This document shows, piece after piece, positions 14,913-24,638 of a DNA stretch of 29,717 bases. The notes beneath the pieces are model-generated. The model was not told where the DNA came from and searched no databases. It was given only the letters and a program-made list of their open reading frames with translations. The DNA is taken from the IMG/VR virus record IMGVR_UViG_3300040856_000058, positions 1 through 29,717 of that record. One strand, given 5' to 3'. How positions within the stretch are numbered: position 1 is the stretch's first letter; each line of letters begins with the position of its first letter. The translations under genes and the position numbers were made by a program. Source of the DNA: a virus.

Positions 14913-16730
14913 CTAGTTTACATCACCCTCATATCTTGAGGTCCACATTGTTAGGCTGTACTTTGTGCCGCTTTGCAATTCATCAACATAATGACCATGA
15001 GTTACATCCGATGGAAATAGGATACAGTGACCGACAGGTACGTCAATGTTAGTAAACTCTTGTCGTGGGAAAATGAGTGTAGCACCTTCGTAGTTGTCGT
15101 TCAGCTTTACCGAACCAGTAACCAACGAAGCATCCGTATGCCACCCCAAACTTTTCTGCGTATCCATAGAGTACCGCATGGTAAAGGCATCACGTAAACC
15201 AATGTGAGCATATGGCTTCCAATGCTCCATAGCAATCTTAGCAAGTTTCTCTTTCCAGAGTTTCTCATAATGTTCCCACAAGCCAAGGTTTCTTATCCGT
15301 AACTCTTGTGCTGGAAACTTATCACCCTCAAGTTGATCCCATTTGCCAAGACGTTCTGATTTGTAAATTAACCATTCACATTGTTGCTCCGTAATAAAAG
15401 GGGTAACTAAAACATCTGGTGCAACTTCCTCATAATCTAAAGTCATAATATAAGCAGTAGGTTGAGGCTCTTTGTAACCAAACTCAGCAGCTAACTTTAC
15501 AAACTTATCTTTAGCTAACTGACCACCGTTACCATGATAAACACAAGGGCAACAGATAGCACCGTACATCTGACGATCTTGAACCGTTACAGAATTGTCG
15601 TGGTTTTGAAAGATGTAAGCCTCATGGTCCAAGGCAATCTTGTAAGGAAAGTTTATACGATCCCATTTCCAATGAGTAGGTGAATCCTCTGGAGGTTCAG
15701 TACGTGCTAGATATCTTACTTGACAATACCGTTGATCATCCCCTGTGTCATTTACAACTGGCTCTGTAAGCAAGTGATACAAAGCATCGGCACGACCAAT
15801 GTAACAACCACTGTTTAGGTATTTGTAATACTCGTTAGGGTGTTGACGGTCAAACTGTTTCTGTAGGAACTCTTCTGGGGGCCAGAAGTTGTCCTCTGCA
15901 CCAAAGAGTACATCTACACCAAAACCTTTGAACCGTTCTAGTATCTCTAATGGTGAATTAACAAAGAACGTGTCGTAACCATCTAAGAACAACACAATGT
16001 CTGAATCAGGTAACTCCTTTAGGAAGTCAATCATCATGTCAATCTTGGGCATACCTGCATGACCTTCCATAGGATCATACCAGTCTGAGTTTTTACCAAG
16101 GTTATGTACTTCTACACCAAACCTGTCGGCTGACTGATATAAGGCCCATGCCTTACTAGGGTTGGTAGCGACAGTTACAATGTGCATATTAATATCTTCT
16201 TCGGGTAGCATATCTGTTTCCTCAATCGTGCTAGGTCGGGTTTCACGAGGTATTTGCTTAACAACCTCTTCGGGGTAGAAGTAATTACGCTTGTCTTTTA
16301 GTTTTGAAGGTACCCATTCATCGACAGGTATAATGTTCTGACTAAAGCCCTCTAAAAGTAATAAGGCAGTATCAGGAGTAATAGCATAAGCATGACAATT
16401 ATACCAGTAACCAAGACTATTAAGTCTATACCCAAGCCACACACTGTCGTGATCCTCCAACTTATGATCTACATGGTGAGGGTTGATCTCAGTAAATACT
16501 GCATCCTCTTCTAGTATGATACCATTTAAACCACTGTCTGCAATCTTCTGCCAAACTCTCATATGGCTCACAGAGCAACCAAACTCACCCTTTAGCAGGG
16601 TACGATCAAGTAAAGGGTCTTTCCAGCCTGTACGAGGCTTACAGCCAGTCTCAGAGTATATCTGGTTCCAAGTCTTATCTCTGGCATCGTAGGCATCACC
16701 GTGAAGGGATACCTGATAGACTACCGCCAT
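14913..16730 (-). CDS. GT25 + PLOD-type glycosyltransferase + lysyl-hydroxylase-like fusion protein
   Basis: I start at ATG 16730 (605 aa) because GAGGGG lies 5 nt before it. Residues 1-150 resemble GT25 (COLGALT/LPS) glycosyltransferases: GEFGCSVSHMRVW (48-60), LEEDAVF (73-79) and CHAYAI (112-117). Residues 181-405 match the glycosyltransferase domain of procollagen lysyl hydroxylases (PLOD/LH3): DIVLFLDGYDTFF (244-256, Asp250/Asp253), FGAEDNFWP (276-284), YLNSGCYIGRADA (304-316), DDQRY (331-335) and VYHGNGGQ (397-404). Residues 432-600 form a Fe(II)/2-oxoglutarate hydroxylase with GWHTDAS (His531, Asp533), YEGATLIFPR, VTHGHYV (His578) and GTKYSLTMW (Lys590 where LH has Arg). Its likely target is the nearby collagen-like fibre. 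The activities are inferred; an LPS or other substrate is not excluded. Confidence 0.85.
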   Translation of the reverse strand: MAVVYQVSLHGDAYDARDKTWNQIYSETGCKPRTGWKDPLLDRTLLKGEFGCSVSHMRVWQKIADSGLNGIILEEDAVFTEINPHHVDHKLEDHDSVWLGYRLNSLGYWYNCHAYAITPDTALLLLEGFSQNIIPVDEWVPSKLKDKRNYFYPEEVVKQIPRETRPSTIEETDMLPEEDINMHIVTVATNPSKAWALYQSADRFGVEVHNLGKNSDWYDPMEGHAGMPKIDMMIDFLKELPDSDIVLFLDGYDTFFVNSPLEILERFKGFGVDVLFGAEDNFWPPEEFLQKQFDRQHPNEYYKYLNSGCYIGRADALYHLLTEPVVNDTGDDQRYCQVRYLARTEPPEDSPTHWKWDRINFPYKIALDHEAYIFQNHDNSVTVQDRQMYGAICCPCVYHGNGGQLAKDKFVKLAAEFGYKEPQPTAYIMTLDYEEVAPDVLVTPFITEQQCEWLIYKSERLGKWDQLEGDKFPAQELRIRNLGLWEHYEKLWKEKLAKIAMEHWKPYAHIGLRDAFTMRYSMDTQKSLGWHTDASLVTGSVKLNDNYEGATLIFPRQEFTNIDVPVGHCILFPSDVTHGHYVDELQSGTKYSLTMWTSRYEGDVN

Positions 16731-17254
16731 GTTGGCCCCTCGAACCAAGCTACCAGTGTCTTACGTACACCTGATGTAACTGGAGAAACCCTGTGCTGTA
16801 GGTATGATGGAAATACGAGTACAGTGCCTTTTTGACGACACTCAGTTGGGGGTGTTTCTACTTCACCAAACTCAAAGTTGCCGCCCTCGTATTCATCGGA
16901 GTCTGACAGTTGAACTGTTACGGACAACTTTCTATCATTACCAGAGTTATTGACCCAATTAATATCATGGTGCCAGTCATATTTTCCAGAGTCAGTACCG
17001 TGGTACTCAGTATACTGAAAGTCAGCTATTGGTAAAACTTCAATGCCCATGTTTTGAGCAGCAGCTAGAACAAAAGGGCTTAGTATTTCTACTGCCCTGT
17101 CTTTGTCAGTGATCCAAGAGATTTTACTACGTCTGTGGTCTAAATTAACACCGCTAAAAACGGTAGCATCTTCTACCTTATCTTCTTCTACAAGATCAAA
17201 TACTCTAGCAGTGTCTACTGCTTTAGGCCAGTATAGCCAACATGTTCGGGTCAT
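16721..17254 (-). CDS. Fe(II)/2-oxoglutarate-dependent dioxygenase (P4Hc / PKHD-type)
   Basis: This 177-aa protein is a single double-stranded beta-helix oxygenase. The iron ligands are His95-x-Asp97 in YDWHHDINW and His154 in YLQHRVSPV, and Arg164 in GVRKTLVAW is placed to hold 2-oxoglutarate. EYEGGNFEF (121-129) and KGTVLVFPS are conserved in the prolyl-4-hydroxylase-like superfamily. Such enzymes hydroxylate amino acid side chains or nucleobases. It overlaps the start of the glycosyltransferase-hydroxylase gene by 10 nt and lies in the fibre module, so a virion protein is the likeliest substrate. The collagen-like fibre has no Pro in the Y position, so classical prolyl-4-hydroxylation there is unlikely; X-position Pro, Lys or another protein are alternatives. 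Confidence 0.85.
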   Translation of the reverse strand: MTRTCWLYWPKAVDTARVFDLVEEDKVEDATVFSGVNLDHRRSKISWITDKDRAVEILSPFVLAAAQNMGIEVLPIADFQYTEYHGTDSGKYDWHHDINWVNNSGNDRKLSVTVQLSDSDEYEGGNFEFGEVETPPTECRQKGTVLVFPSYLQHRVSPVTSGVRKTLVAWFEGPTWR

Positions 17255-17273
17255 TGGTTTATCCTAGTTTTTA

Positions 17274-18200
17274 CTATGACAAAGTAAGTGCAACCAGCGT
17301 ACAACCGTCTATGGCAGTTTGTGCTGCTGGGCCTGTTAAAGTTACTGCGCTAGTAGAGTTTACTTGTCCAATAGCGTAAGTATGCTTAGAGGCTTGTGCT
17401 GTAGTTCCGTTTTGGGTAGTATTTTGTGCGTCTATAGCTAAGTTAGAAGTTGCAGTTTTGTTACCCGCATTACTTACGTAAAAACCTACAACACAACTGT
17501 AAGGTCCAGTAGGATTTAAACTTAAAGCGTGCTGATGCGAAGCTACTGTCAGTGTCCCTACCCTATAACCTGCTGAAACCTGTTGAACCGTAACAGTACC
17601 AGACGGACTGTAATTTGTAGGTCTAAATACAGCCAGCCACCTGTTTCCGTAGGGGGTGCCGTAAGAGCTGCCTAAAACTTCAAAACCACCTATTGTTGCA
17701 CCTGCATCAGAGGATGTAGCAATCTTGTAAGAAACAATATGGTTACCTATGTGATAATTTCCACCCCAGTATCCATAAACACTGTACCAGTTTGTATTTA
17801 CACCTGTAAACCCTGTTCCGTATTGCCTTGATATACCATAGCCTTGTGAAGTACTCATAACCGTGGCTTGCATCATAACAAGCAAGTCACCCGCTTGAAT
17901 ATTTGATGGCATTGTATGGTTTTGATCACTTTCTGTAGCAGTCTCAAAATTGGATGTAATGTATTTTAGACCTACATCAATTAAAGGTAAAGTGCTATCG
18001 TCTTGTTCAAAATGAATTTCTGGTGGAGCAACTGTACCATCAAAATTTGCACCTTGAGCAATGACCATATTTGTTTGACTTGTAAACACACTAGGTTTTA
18101 AGTTAAAAAGGTCACTTTTACTATAGGATTTAGAGACAGTGGTGTTATTAGACTCATAACCAGTAATACCATTTGTTCCGCTTATAGTTATCTTAGACAT
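17274..18200 (-). CDS. Putative tail fibre / virion surface protein
   Basis: The 308-aa product is rich in Ser, Thr, Gly and Tyr and starts MSKITISGTNGITGYESNNT, a small beta-hairpin motif seen at the head of phage fibre proteins. The middle part (QAGDLLVMMQATVMSTSQGY; GTGFTGVNTNWYSVYGYWGG) and the end (TLTGPAAQTAIDGCTLVALT) have the alternating pattern of a beta-sandwich adhesion domain. No enzyme residues stand out. It lies between the fibre assembly chaperone and the dioxygenase. A receptor-binding or decorating role is inferred only from composition and place. Confidence 0.6.
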   Translation of the reverse strand: MSKITISGTNGITGYESNNTTVSKSYSKSDLFNLKPSVFTSQTNMVIAQGANFDGTVAPPEIHFEQDDSTLPLIDVGLKYITSNFETATESDQNHTMPSNIQAGDLLVMMQATVMSTSQGYGISRQYGTGFTGVNTNWYSVYGYWGGNYHIGNHIVSYKIATSSDAGATIGGFEVLGSSYGTPYGNRWLAVFRPTNYSPSGTVTVQQVSAGYRVGTLTVASHQHALSLNPTGPYSCVVGFYVSNAGNKTATSNLAIDAQNTTQNGTTAQASKHTYAIGQVNSTSAVTLTGPAAQTAIDGCTLVALTLS

Positions 18201-18211
18201 GCTTAAATACC

Positions 18212-18631
18212 CTAGGGTTTATCGGGCCACTCTACATTATGCGGGAAACCCTCTTGTTCTGTAATGTTTAACAAAGCTGTCCTGAACTCAGTCCATGCGT
18301 TCTGTTGCTCTGTGGTCATGTCTGCCCAACGAAGTGGGTTAGATACAATAGGGTCTACTTCTACCATAAGAGCCATGTCACGACGACGACGAACATCAAT
18401 AGCAGCAGCTTCATCTAACTCTTCTTGAGTTGGTGCTACATAAGCCTGAAAGTCATCACCTATTAGTTCTAATAAGACAGAATTATCTACAGTCATATCA
18501 GTGTCGTGTGGAGATAGTGTGTAGGGTAGCCAACCGTGTATTGGATGGTTTATCTCTAGGTCAAAAAAAGTATTCTCTTCATTAAGAGATTTAGCATTTC
18601 TTACCTCTGATATAATTACTCTGTTTACCAT
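18212..18631 (-). CDS. Tail fibre assembly chaperone (Phage_tail_APC-like)
   Basis: The last 60 residues of this 139-aa protein carry the signature of phage tail fibre assembly chaperones. There is a helix RRRRDMALMVEVDPIVSNP, then WADMTTEQQNAWTEFRTALL, and the ending ITEQEGFPHNVEWPDKP, where the family has FRxALxxITxQxGFPxxVxWPxxP. These proteins help fold and trimerise long fibres. The N-terminal half is different and may contact a specific fibre. It lies within the fibre module, so the collagen-like or glycine-rich proteins are its probable clients. Confidence 0.78.
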   Translation of the reverse strand: MVNRVIISEVRNAKSLNEENTFFDLEINHPIHGWLPYTLSPHDTDMTVDNSVLLELIGDDFQAYVAPTQEELDEAAAIDVRRRRDMALMVEVDPIVSNPLRWADMTTEQQNAWTEFRTALLNITEQEGFPHNVEWPDKP

Positions 18632-18940
18632 TTAACTCACTCTACAAAAAATACTGGAAACATAGCTAGTAGACGTACTACCCAAGTTACCCATAAGTCT
18701 CCAAGTCCCGCTTACAGCATAAGAAGTGCCAGATATTGTGTAGTTTGACCCATAAGGGTATGTACCACCACCTGCTGAGGTTAAATTACTGCCGCTAGTC
18801 GTTGCACTAGGGTTTGGTACTTCTGTCGATTGGTTGGTGATGGTGTTAAACTCTCCGTATGATCCTACGGCACCCCAATCTGTACTGCCCCCACCTTCGG
18901 AACTATCAAAGTCGTCGTCGCCTCTTATATAACTTACCAT
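18632..18940 (-). CDS. Small Gly/Ser/Thr-rich fibre-module protein
   Basis: I do not recognise this 102-aa protein by name. It is rich in Gly, Ser, Thr and Tyr, with DWGAVGSYGEFNTITNQST at the N-terminal half and SYAVSGTWRLMGNLGSTSTS near the end. The phrase G-T-W-R-x-M-G followed by a short hydrophobic end (VSSIFCRVS) is common at the C-terminus of small phage tail proteins with a beta fold. Its stop and start abut its neighbours (TAATG at its start). Probably a minor virion or receptor-binding component. Confidence 0.6.
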   Translation of the reverse strand: MVSYIRGDDDFDSSEGGGSTDWGAVGSYGEFNTITNQSTEVPNPSATTSGSNLTSAGGGTYPYGSNYTISGTSYAVSGTWRLMGNLGSTSTSYVSSIFCRVS

Positions 18941-19311
18941 TATACATATCCTGACATATCTGTTTCAGTTGGTGCATACTCTTTGATGATAGTATTTGCC
19001 CTTAAACCTGTTGCATATTGTGTTCGCATCTCTCGAACTTTTTGTGATGCTTCGTTTCCACTTACACCAACATAAGAAGTACCATCGTAAATAGAGGATA
19101 CACTGTAATAACTATCCTCAGACAAATTACCTATCTCTAAGTCGCTTAATGTTTCTGTTGGAATAACCCAACCATCTTCTGCGTTGCCAGATAAGACTTT
19201 CACAACGCACCAATCTGTAGGGTTGTTATCCAGCCTAACTTTAAGTTCTGCAACTGCATTGTTGACTTGCTCTACAGTTTCATATTGTTGCTGATTAAAT
19301 GAGTATGACAT
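18940..19311 (-). CDS. Hypothetical fibre-module protein
   Basis: No family is recognised for this 123-aa protein. It begins with a helical part (NQQQYETVEQVNNAVAELKV) followed by NPTDWCVVKVLSGNAEDGWV, has an acidic centre and ends in a YAPTETDMSGYV tail. The helix followed by a strand-rich region could be a small chaperone or adaptor for the glycine-rich protein encoded just upstream; that is inference from position. It starts in a TAATG overlap with the upstream stop. Confidence 0.6.
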   Translation of the reverse strand: MSYSFNQQQYETVEQVNNAVAELKVRLDNNPTDWCVVKVLSGNAEDGWVIPTETLSDLEIGNLSEDSYYSVSSIYDGTSYVGVSGNEASQKVREMRTQYATGLRANTIIKEYAPTETDMSGYV

Positions 19312-20312
19312 TATGTTGAGCCGTATATAGTTCCGCTATTGCTTAAAGTGTAAGTGTTTCCGTTGTCATCAATAGCTGCGCCACCAGAGCCACCTGAGTT
19401 ACCCCCAGACGCACCCCAGCCACCACCGCCACCGCCGAAGCCGTTACTACCAGCGTTTCCACCAGCACCGCCAGCACCACCGTTTTGTCCAGTAGGAGGT
19501 CCCCAACCGTTTACGCCACCAGCACCGCCAGTCCCAGGAAATATGCGACCACCGCCACCGCCCCCTGATTGACCACCGCCATACCATGAGGTTGTGTGTG
19601 CGCCACCACCACCTGCACCGCCGCCAGCAACTGGGTATCCGTCTTTACCAGAAGCACCTGAGCCACCAATATTACCGACTGAACCTCCAGCACCCCCGGG
19701 TTGCTGTGTTGGACCCGGGGCGAGGTATCTACCGTTACCGCCTTTGCCTCCTCCAGCACCGCCGCCGCCGATGTTTCCTCCTCCACCGCCGCCCCCGCCA
19801 ATCCAAGCGTTGGTGTTATTTGTAATGGTTACACCTGAAGAGTTAATTTCAATAGCTGGTCCACCGTTTTCGGGTGACAGAAACGATCCTGTACCGTTAG
19901 TGTTTTCCCATCCACCACCGTTACCACCTTTGCCCATGATTTTGCCATTGTTTGTAACCGTACAGGGTGTACTAATAATAAGGGCAGCCTCAGTGTTATC
20001 ATCAGACCAAAGGTAAACACCACTGTTTATTGTAACAGAAGTACCAAACAAACCACCGTCTGCTGAAGTCACTTCAAGTGGACCTTGGGTATTACTTGAC
20101 ACGACAGGACCACCTGTAGCAAATACATCAGATGATCCACCACGTTTTATGACAAGACCAGTAGACAGGTTCTGTACAGAAACCCTGCGTTTTAGGGTTA
20201 AAGCCCCAGAAGAGGCCGTGGCGTAATCGGAACCTAAAGTAGATGCAATACCTGCTGCATTGTTAGTTGCACCATTATAACTAGCCGAATTTCCAAGATT
20301 GAGAGTAGCCAT
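19311..20312 (-). CDS. Glycine-rich adhesin-like fibre protein
   Basis: This 333-aa protein has an N-terminal beta-helix-like part (residues 1-170, with GVYLWSDDNTEAALIIST and VTNNGKIMG) and then about 140 residues (171-311) that are mostly Gly. The glycine-rich part has runs such as IGGGGGGGGN and GGAGGAGGN split by short variable loops (RYLAPGPTQQP, HTTSWY, RIFPGT, GWGPPTG). It ends with a strand (NGNTYTLSNSGTIYGST). T-even-type gp38 adhesins use alternating glycine-rich stretches packed as polyglycine II helices with variable loops that bind the receptor. This is the most likely host-binding tip of the window. The start overlaps the previous gene by 32 nt. Confidence 0.75.
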   Translation of the reverse strand: MATLNLGNSASYNGATNNAAGIASTLGSDYATASSGALTLKRRVSVQNLSTGLVIKRGGSSDVFATGGPVVSSNTQGPLEVTSADGGLFGTSVTINSGVYLWSDDNTEAALIISTPCTVTNNGKIMGKGGNGGGWENTNGTGSFLSPENGGPAIEINSSGVTITNNTNAWIGGGGGGGGNIGGGGAGGGKGGNGRYLAPGPTQQPGGAGGSVGNIGGSGASGKDGYPVAGGGAGGGGAHTTSWYGGGQSGGGGGGRIFPGTGGAGGVNGWGPPTGQNGGAGGAGGNAGSNGFGGGGGGWGASGGNSGGSGGAAIDDNGNTYTLSNSGTIYGST

Positions 20313-20528
20313 TTTGTATTCTTTCTAGCAAATCTAGTAGATAGTGTTTAGTACCACTCTGGTCTGTTATGTACTCTTTATTGTCATGATTAACAAATTT
20401 CACGCCATCTAAAACCAAAAGACCATCTATGATATCTATACCCTCTATGTACTGGGCAAGTTCTTGTGGGGTTATAATTACGTTACCCCACTCTAAACCT
20501 TTATCCGAAGAAAGTTGAATATCAAACA

Positions 20529-20529
<1 letters not shown>
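20281..20529 (-). CDS. Small hypothetical protein between the collagen-like fibre and the adhesin
   Basis: I place the start at the ATG at 20529 (82 aa), which overlaps the collagen-like gene's TAA as TAATG; the ATG 15 nt earlier lies inside that gene and has no ribosome site. The protein reads MFDIQLSSDKGLEWGNVIIT and PQELAQYIEGIDIIDGLLVL, and ends with LLDLLERIQNGYSQSWKFG. It looks like a small mixed alpha/beta soluble protein with no membrane segment or cysteine motif. I cannot name it. An assembly factor for one of its fibre neighbours is possible. Confidence 0.6.
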
Positions 20530-22379
<1,850 letters not shown>

Positions 22380-22412
22380 CTTCGTGTTCCCACTATTAGC
22401 TTATTATTATCA

Positions 22413-24257
22413 TTAGAATGTAGCGTCAGTTTCTACGTCATTGGCTACCTTCATGGTGCCAGAGGTGTCCATGCTGAACTTTGTTGTCCCTTGGTATTGG
22501 AAGATTAAGTTTCCACCTGATTCTGTAATAGTCCAGTCACCGAAATCTACAGTAGGAACCTCTAGTGTTCCTGTCATAGTATCGCCAGCTTTTTCTACAT
22601 AAGTAGTATGAGCATGACTATCGTCAGCAACAGTAGCTGTAATAGATACGTTTGTTGATCCATCGAATGTAGAACTTCCAGATACATCCCCTGTAAGGGA
22701 AATAGTACGTGCTGTTGCTAGGTTCGTAGCTGTATCGGCATTACCTGTCACATTACCTGATAGGTTACCCTCAAATGTACCAGCTTTTAATGTACCATAA
22801 ACTACAGAGGCATCACTTAGGTCAATAGTACCTTCTGGTTCTGGATCGTACTCATCAAGTAACGTCCACTTAGATGTGGATGCATCCCAGTACATACCTG
22901 CGTGGGTATAACCTACGCCAGAAGAGCCTGTGTTGTAGTTGGTAAAGAACCCTGTGTCTACATTAACTGGGGCTGCTGCACCTGACCATTGGTCGTTTAG
23001 TGTGTGGTTCTTGTCTGTAGCAAAGGTAATACCGATACCGTAAGCAAGAGTAGTCTCCCCCACAGAAATATCTACGGCTGTACCTTCTGGGCTAGAGAAG
23101 TCACTGTTGTACGACCAAGTGATCGTGTCAACACCGCCTGTACCAGTCTTTTGACCGTCAATCTTAACGTAGAATGTTCTACTGTCTGGCCCATTGTAGT
23201 GACCAGAGAAATAGGCATCATCTACACCAGTACCACTAAAAGTAGTGTTAGCTTCGCCAATGGTGTTACCAGCGTTAAGATAGTTAAACGCACCACCGAT
23301 GGCAATGTTCTCTGTTGACGACACAATCTGAGAACCTTGTACGGTAAGGTCACCACCAATGATCATATCACCACCAACGTGCGCATCAGTTCTAACTCTG
23401 AATGAGTTTACTGAGTGGTTCTGTTGGTTAATAAGAATGATACCGTCAGTAGCATGAGACTTAATAACCCAACCAAGACACATAGGAAAGTTAGGATACG
23501 TAGGACTTGCGTTCTGCAATGCACCATCAGTCAAACCAGCAAATACGTTTTGACCTGCTGTTAGTCCTGATGTATCAATCTCATCTACAAGACCAGATAC
23601 AATAACATATCCATAAGAATTGTTAGCAATAGAGCCAGCAGTAAGACCTTGAACATTATACTTAGTCTCGCTTGTAGCATTAGCCAACCCAATAGTAGGA
23701 TGGTCATTAGCATTACCTGACCAATATACAGGCTTACCTTTTTCAATAGTTGAACCAGAGTTATTATAAACTCTTACGTGTTCCTCAATCCCAATCTCAT
23801 GCTCTACACCATCAATGTCACCTTGATACGACAAAGTTTTGTGTGTACTGTCGTAATATACTTGACCTTCGGCATGTGTGGGGTGAGCGATAGGTTCAAA
23901 TGTTATTGTGTTAGTAAACGTAGGTGAACCTACAAAATCACCACTAGCATCGTTGTAAACTGCCCTAGATGCAGGTTGAGCAACAAAGATAAACTTTTCA
24001 CCAGCAGACCAATTAACAGCACTGTCACTGTTAGAGGACGATAGGATGGTAGTACGTGCTAGTGTTGTGCCAGAGGCAGTGTAAGTTCCTACCCCTACTT
24101 CCCATTCTGTTCCATCAGAACATACGTAGTAAGTTGTATTACCATCCCCAATTACTGAAAAGGCTTGGTACCCATTTTCGGCACCTGCCAATGTGTAAGT
24201 ACCAGTACCAGTAGTTGTAGTGGTTTCTTTTACACGATCTTTAATTACAAGTGCCAT
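22413..24257 (-). CDS. Long tail fibre / virion fibre protein
   Basis: This 614-aa protein begins MALVIKDRVKETTTTTGTGT followed by YTLAGA, an N-terminal module shared by many marine phage fibre proteins. The part after residue 500 has the shaft signatures GNLSGNVTGNADTATNLATA and TGDVSGSSTFDGSTNVSITA, and YVEKAGDTMTGTLEVPT, which occur in trimeric fibres. There are many short beta-strands and few charged residues. The middle has HVGGDMIIGGDLTVQGSQIV, a common fibre repeat element. It probably forms a second long fibre, or the stalk to which the collagen-like gene product joins. Gene ends lie 33 nt from the collagen-like gene and 9 nt from the next. Confidence 0.8.
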   Translation of the reverse strand: MALVIKDRVKETTTTTGTGTYTLAGAENGYQAFSVIGDGNTTYYVCSDGTEWEVGVGTYTASGTTLARTTILSSSNSDSAVNWSAGEKFIFVAQPASRAVYNDASGDFVGSPTFTNTITFEPIAHPTHAEGQVYYDSTHKTLSYQGDIDGVEHEIGIEEHVRVYNNSGSTIEKGKPVYWSGNANDHPTIGLANATSETKYNVQGLTAGSIANNSYGYVIVSGLVDEIDTSGLTAGQNVFAGLTDGALQNASPTYPNFPMCLGWVIKSHATDGIILINQQNHSVNSFRVRTDAHVGGDMIIGGDLTVQGSQIVSSTENIAIGGAFNYLNAGNTIGEANTTFSGTGVDDAYFSGHYNGPDSRTFYVKIDGQKTGTGGVDTITWSYNSDFSSPEGTAVDISVGETTLAYGIGITFATDKNHTLNDQWSGAAAPVNVDTGFFTNYNTGSSGVGYTHAGMYWDASTSKWTLLDEYDPEPEGTIDLSDASVVYGTLKAGTFEGNLSGNVTGNADTATNLATARTISLTGDVSGSSTFDGSTNVSITATVADDSHAHTTYVEKAGDTMTGTLEVPTVDFGDWTITESGGNLIFQYQGTTKFSMDTSGTMKVANDVETDATF

Positions 24258-24266
24258 AGTTCAACC

Positions 24267-24638
24267 TTATGATGGGTCAGGGATACCAATATCGAATGTT
24301 GCTAGTGTAAATGTGTTGCCGTTAGTAACAGACTGTGATGCTGTTAGGGCAGCAGTAGCAAGCAAACGAGAGTTTACTGTGTCAACAATAGCGTAGTGAG
24401 TAACTGTGCCAGTGCCAGTAATAGAGCCATCAGAGATAGCTGCCACTTCAACCTTACGACCACCACCAGTACGGTCAGCAGGTGCGCCGATGGAAAGTGA
24501 TGTAGAGTTACCTAGTGTGTATGTTGATGTTGCTTCTGTGTAATCTGCCGCTTCTTGCGAAGTTACGTGAATTGCATTTGCTTCTGTGTCTAGGATTGTT
24601 AATCCGTTGTCGAACACACGATCATTTAAGAACGCCAT
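24267..24638 (-). CDS. Small virion structural protein
   Basis: This 123-aa protein starts MAFLNDRVFDNGLTILDTEA followed by NAIHVTSQ, and has SLSIGAPADRTGGGRKVEVA and a C-terminal half rich in Ala, Thr and Ser strands (TVTHYAIVDTVNSRLLATAA). I recognise it as a type of short conserved protein found next to portal genes and fibre genes of marine phages, but no function is known to me. It starts in a TAATG overlap with the portal stop, so it should be translated with the portal. A decorating or fibre-attachment role is possible. Confidence 0.65.
   Translation of the reverse strand: MAFLNDRVFDNGLTILDTEANAIHVTSQEAADYTEATSTYTLGNSTSLSIGAPADRTGGGRKVEVAAISDGSITGTGTVTHYAIVDTVNSRLLATAALTASQSVTNGNTFTLATFDIGIPDPS

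Noticed and set aside
16731-16748. TTG-start extension of the glycosyltransferase-hydroxylase gene
   Set aside because: It adds six residues inside the dioxygenase gene. The ATG at 16730 has GAGGGG at good spacing.
19354-20016. Proline-rich plus-strand frames opposite the glycine-rich protein
   Set aside because: Runs of Pro are the antisense of Gly codons. All convincing genes are on the minus strand, and the minus frame has fibre-like sequence at both ends.
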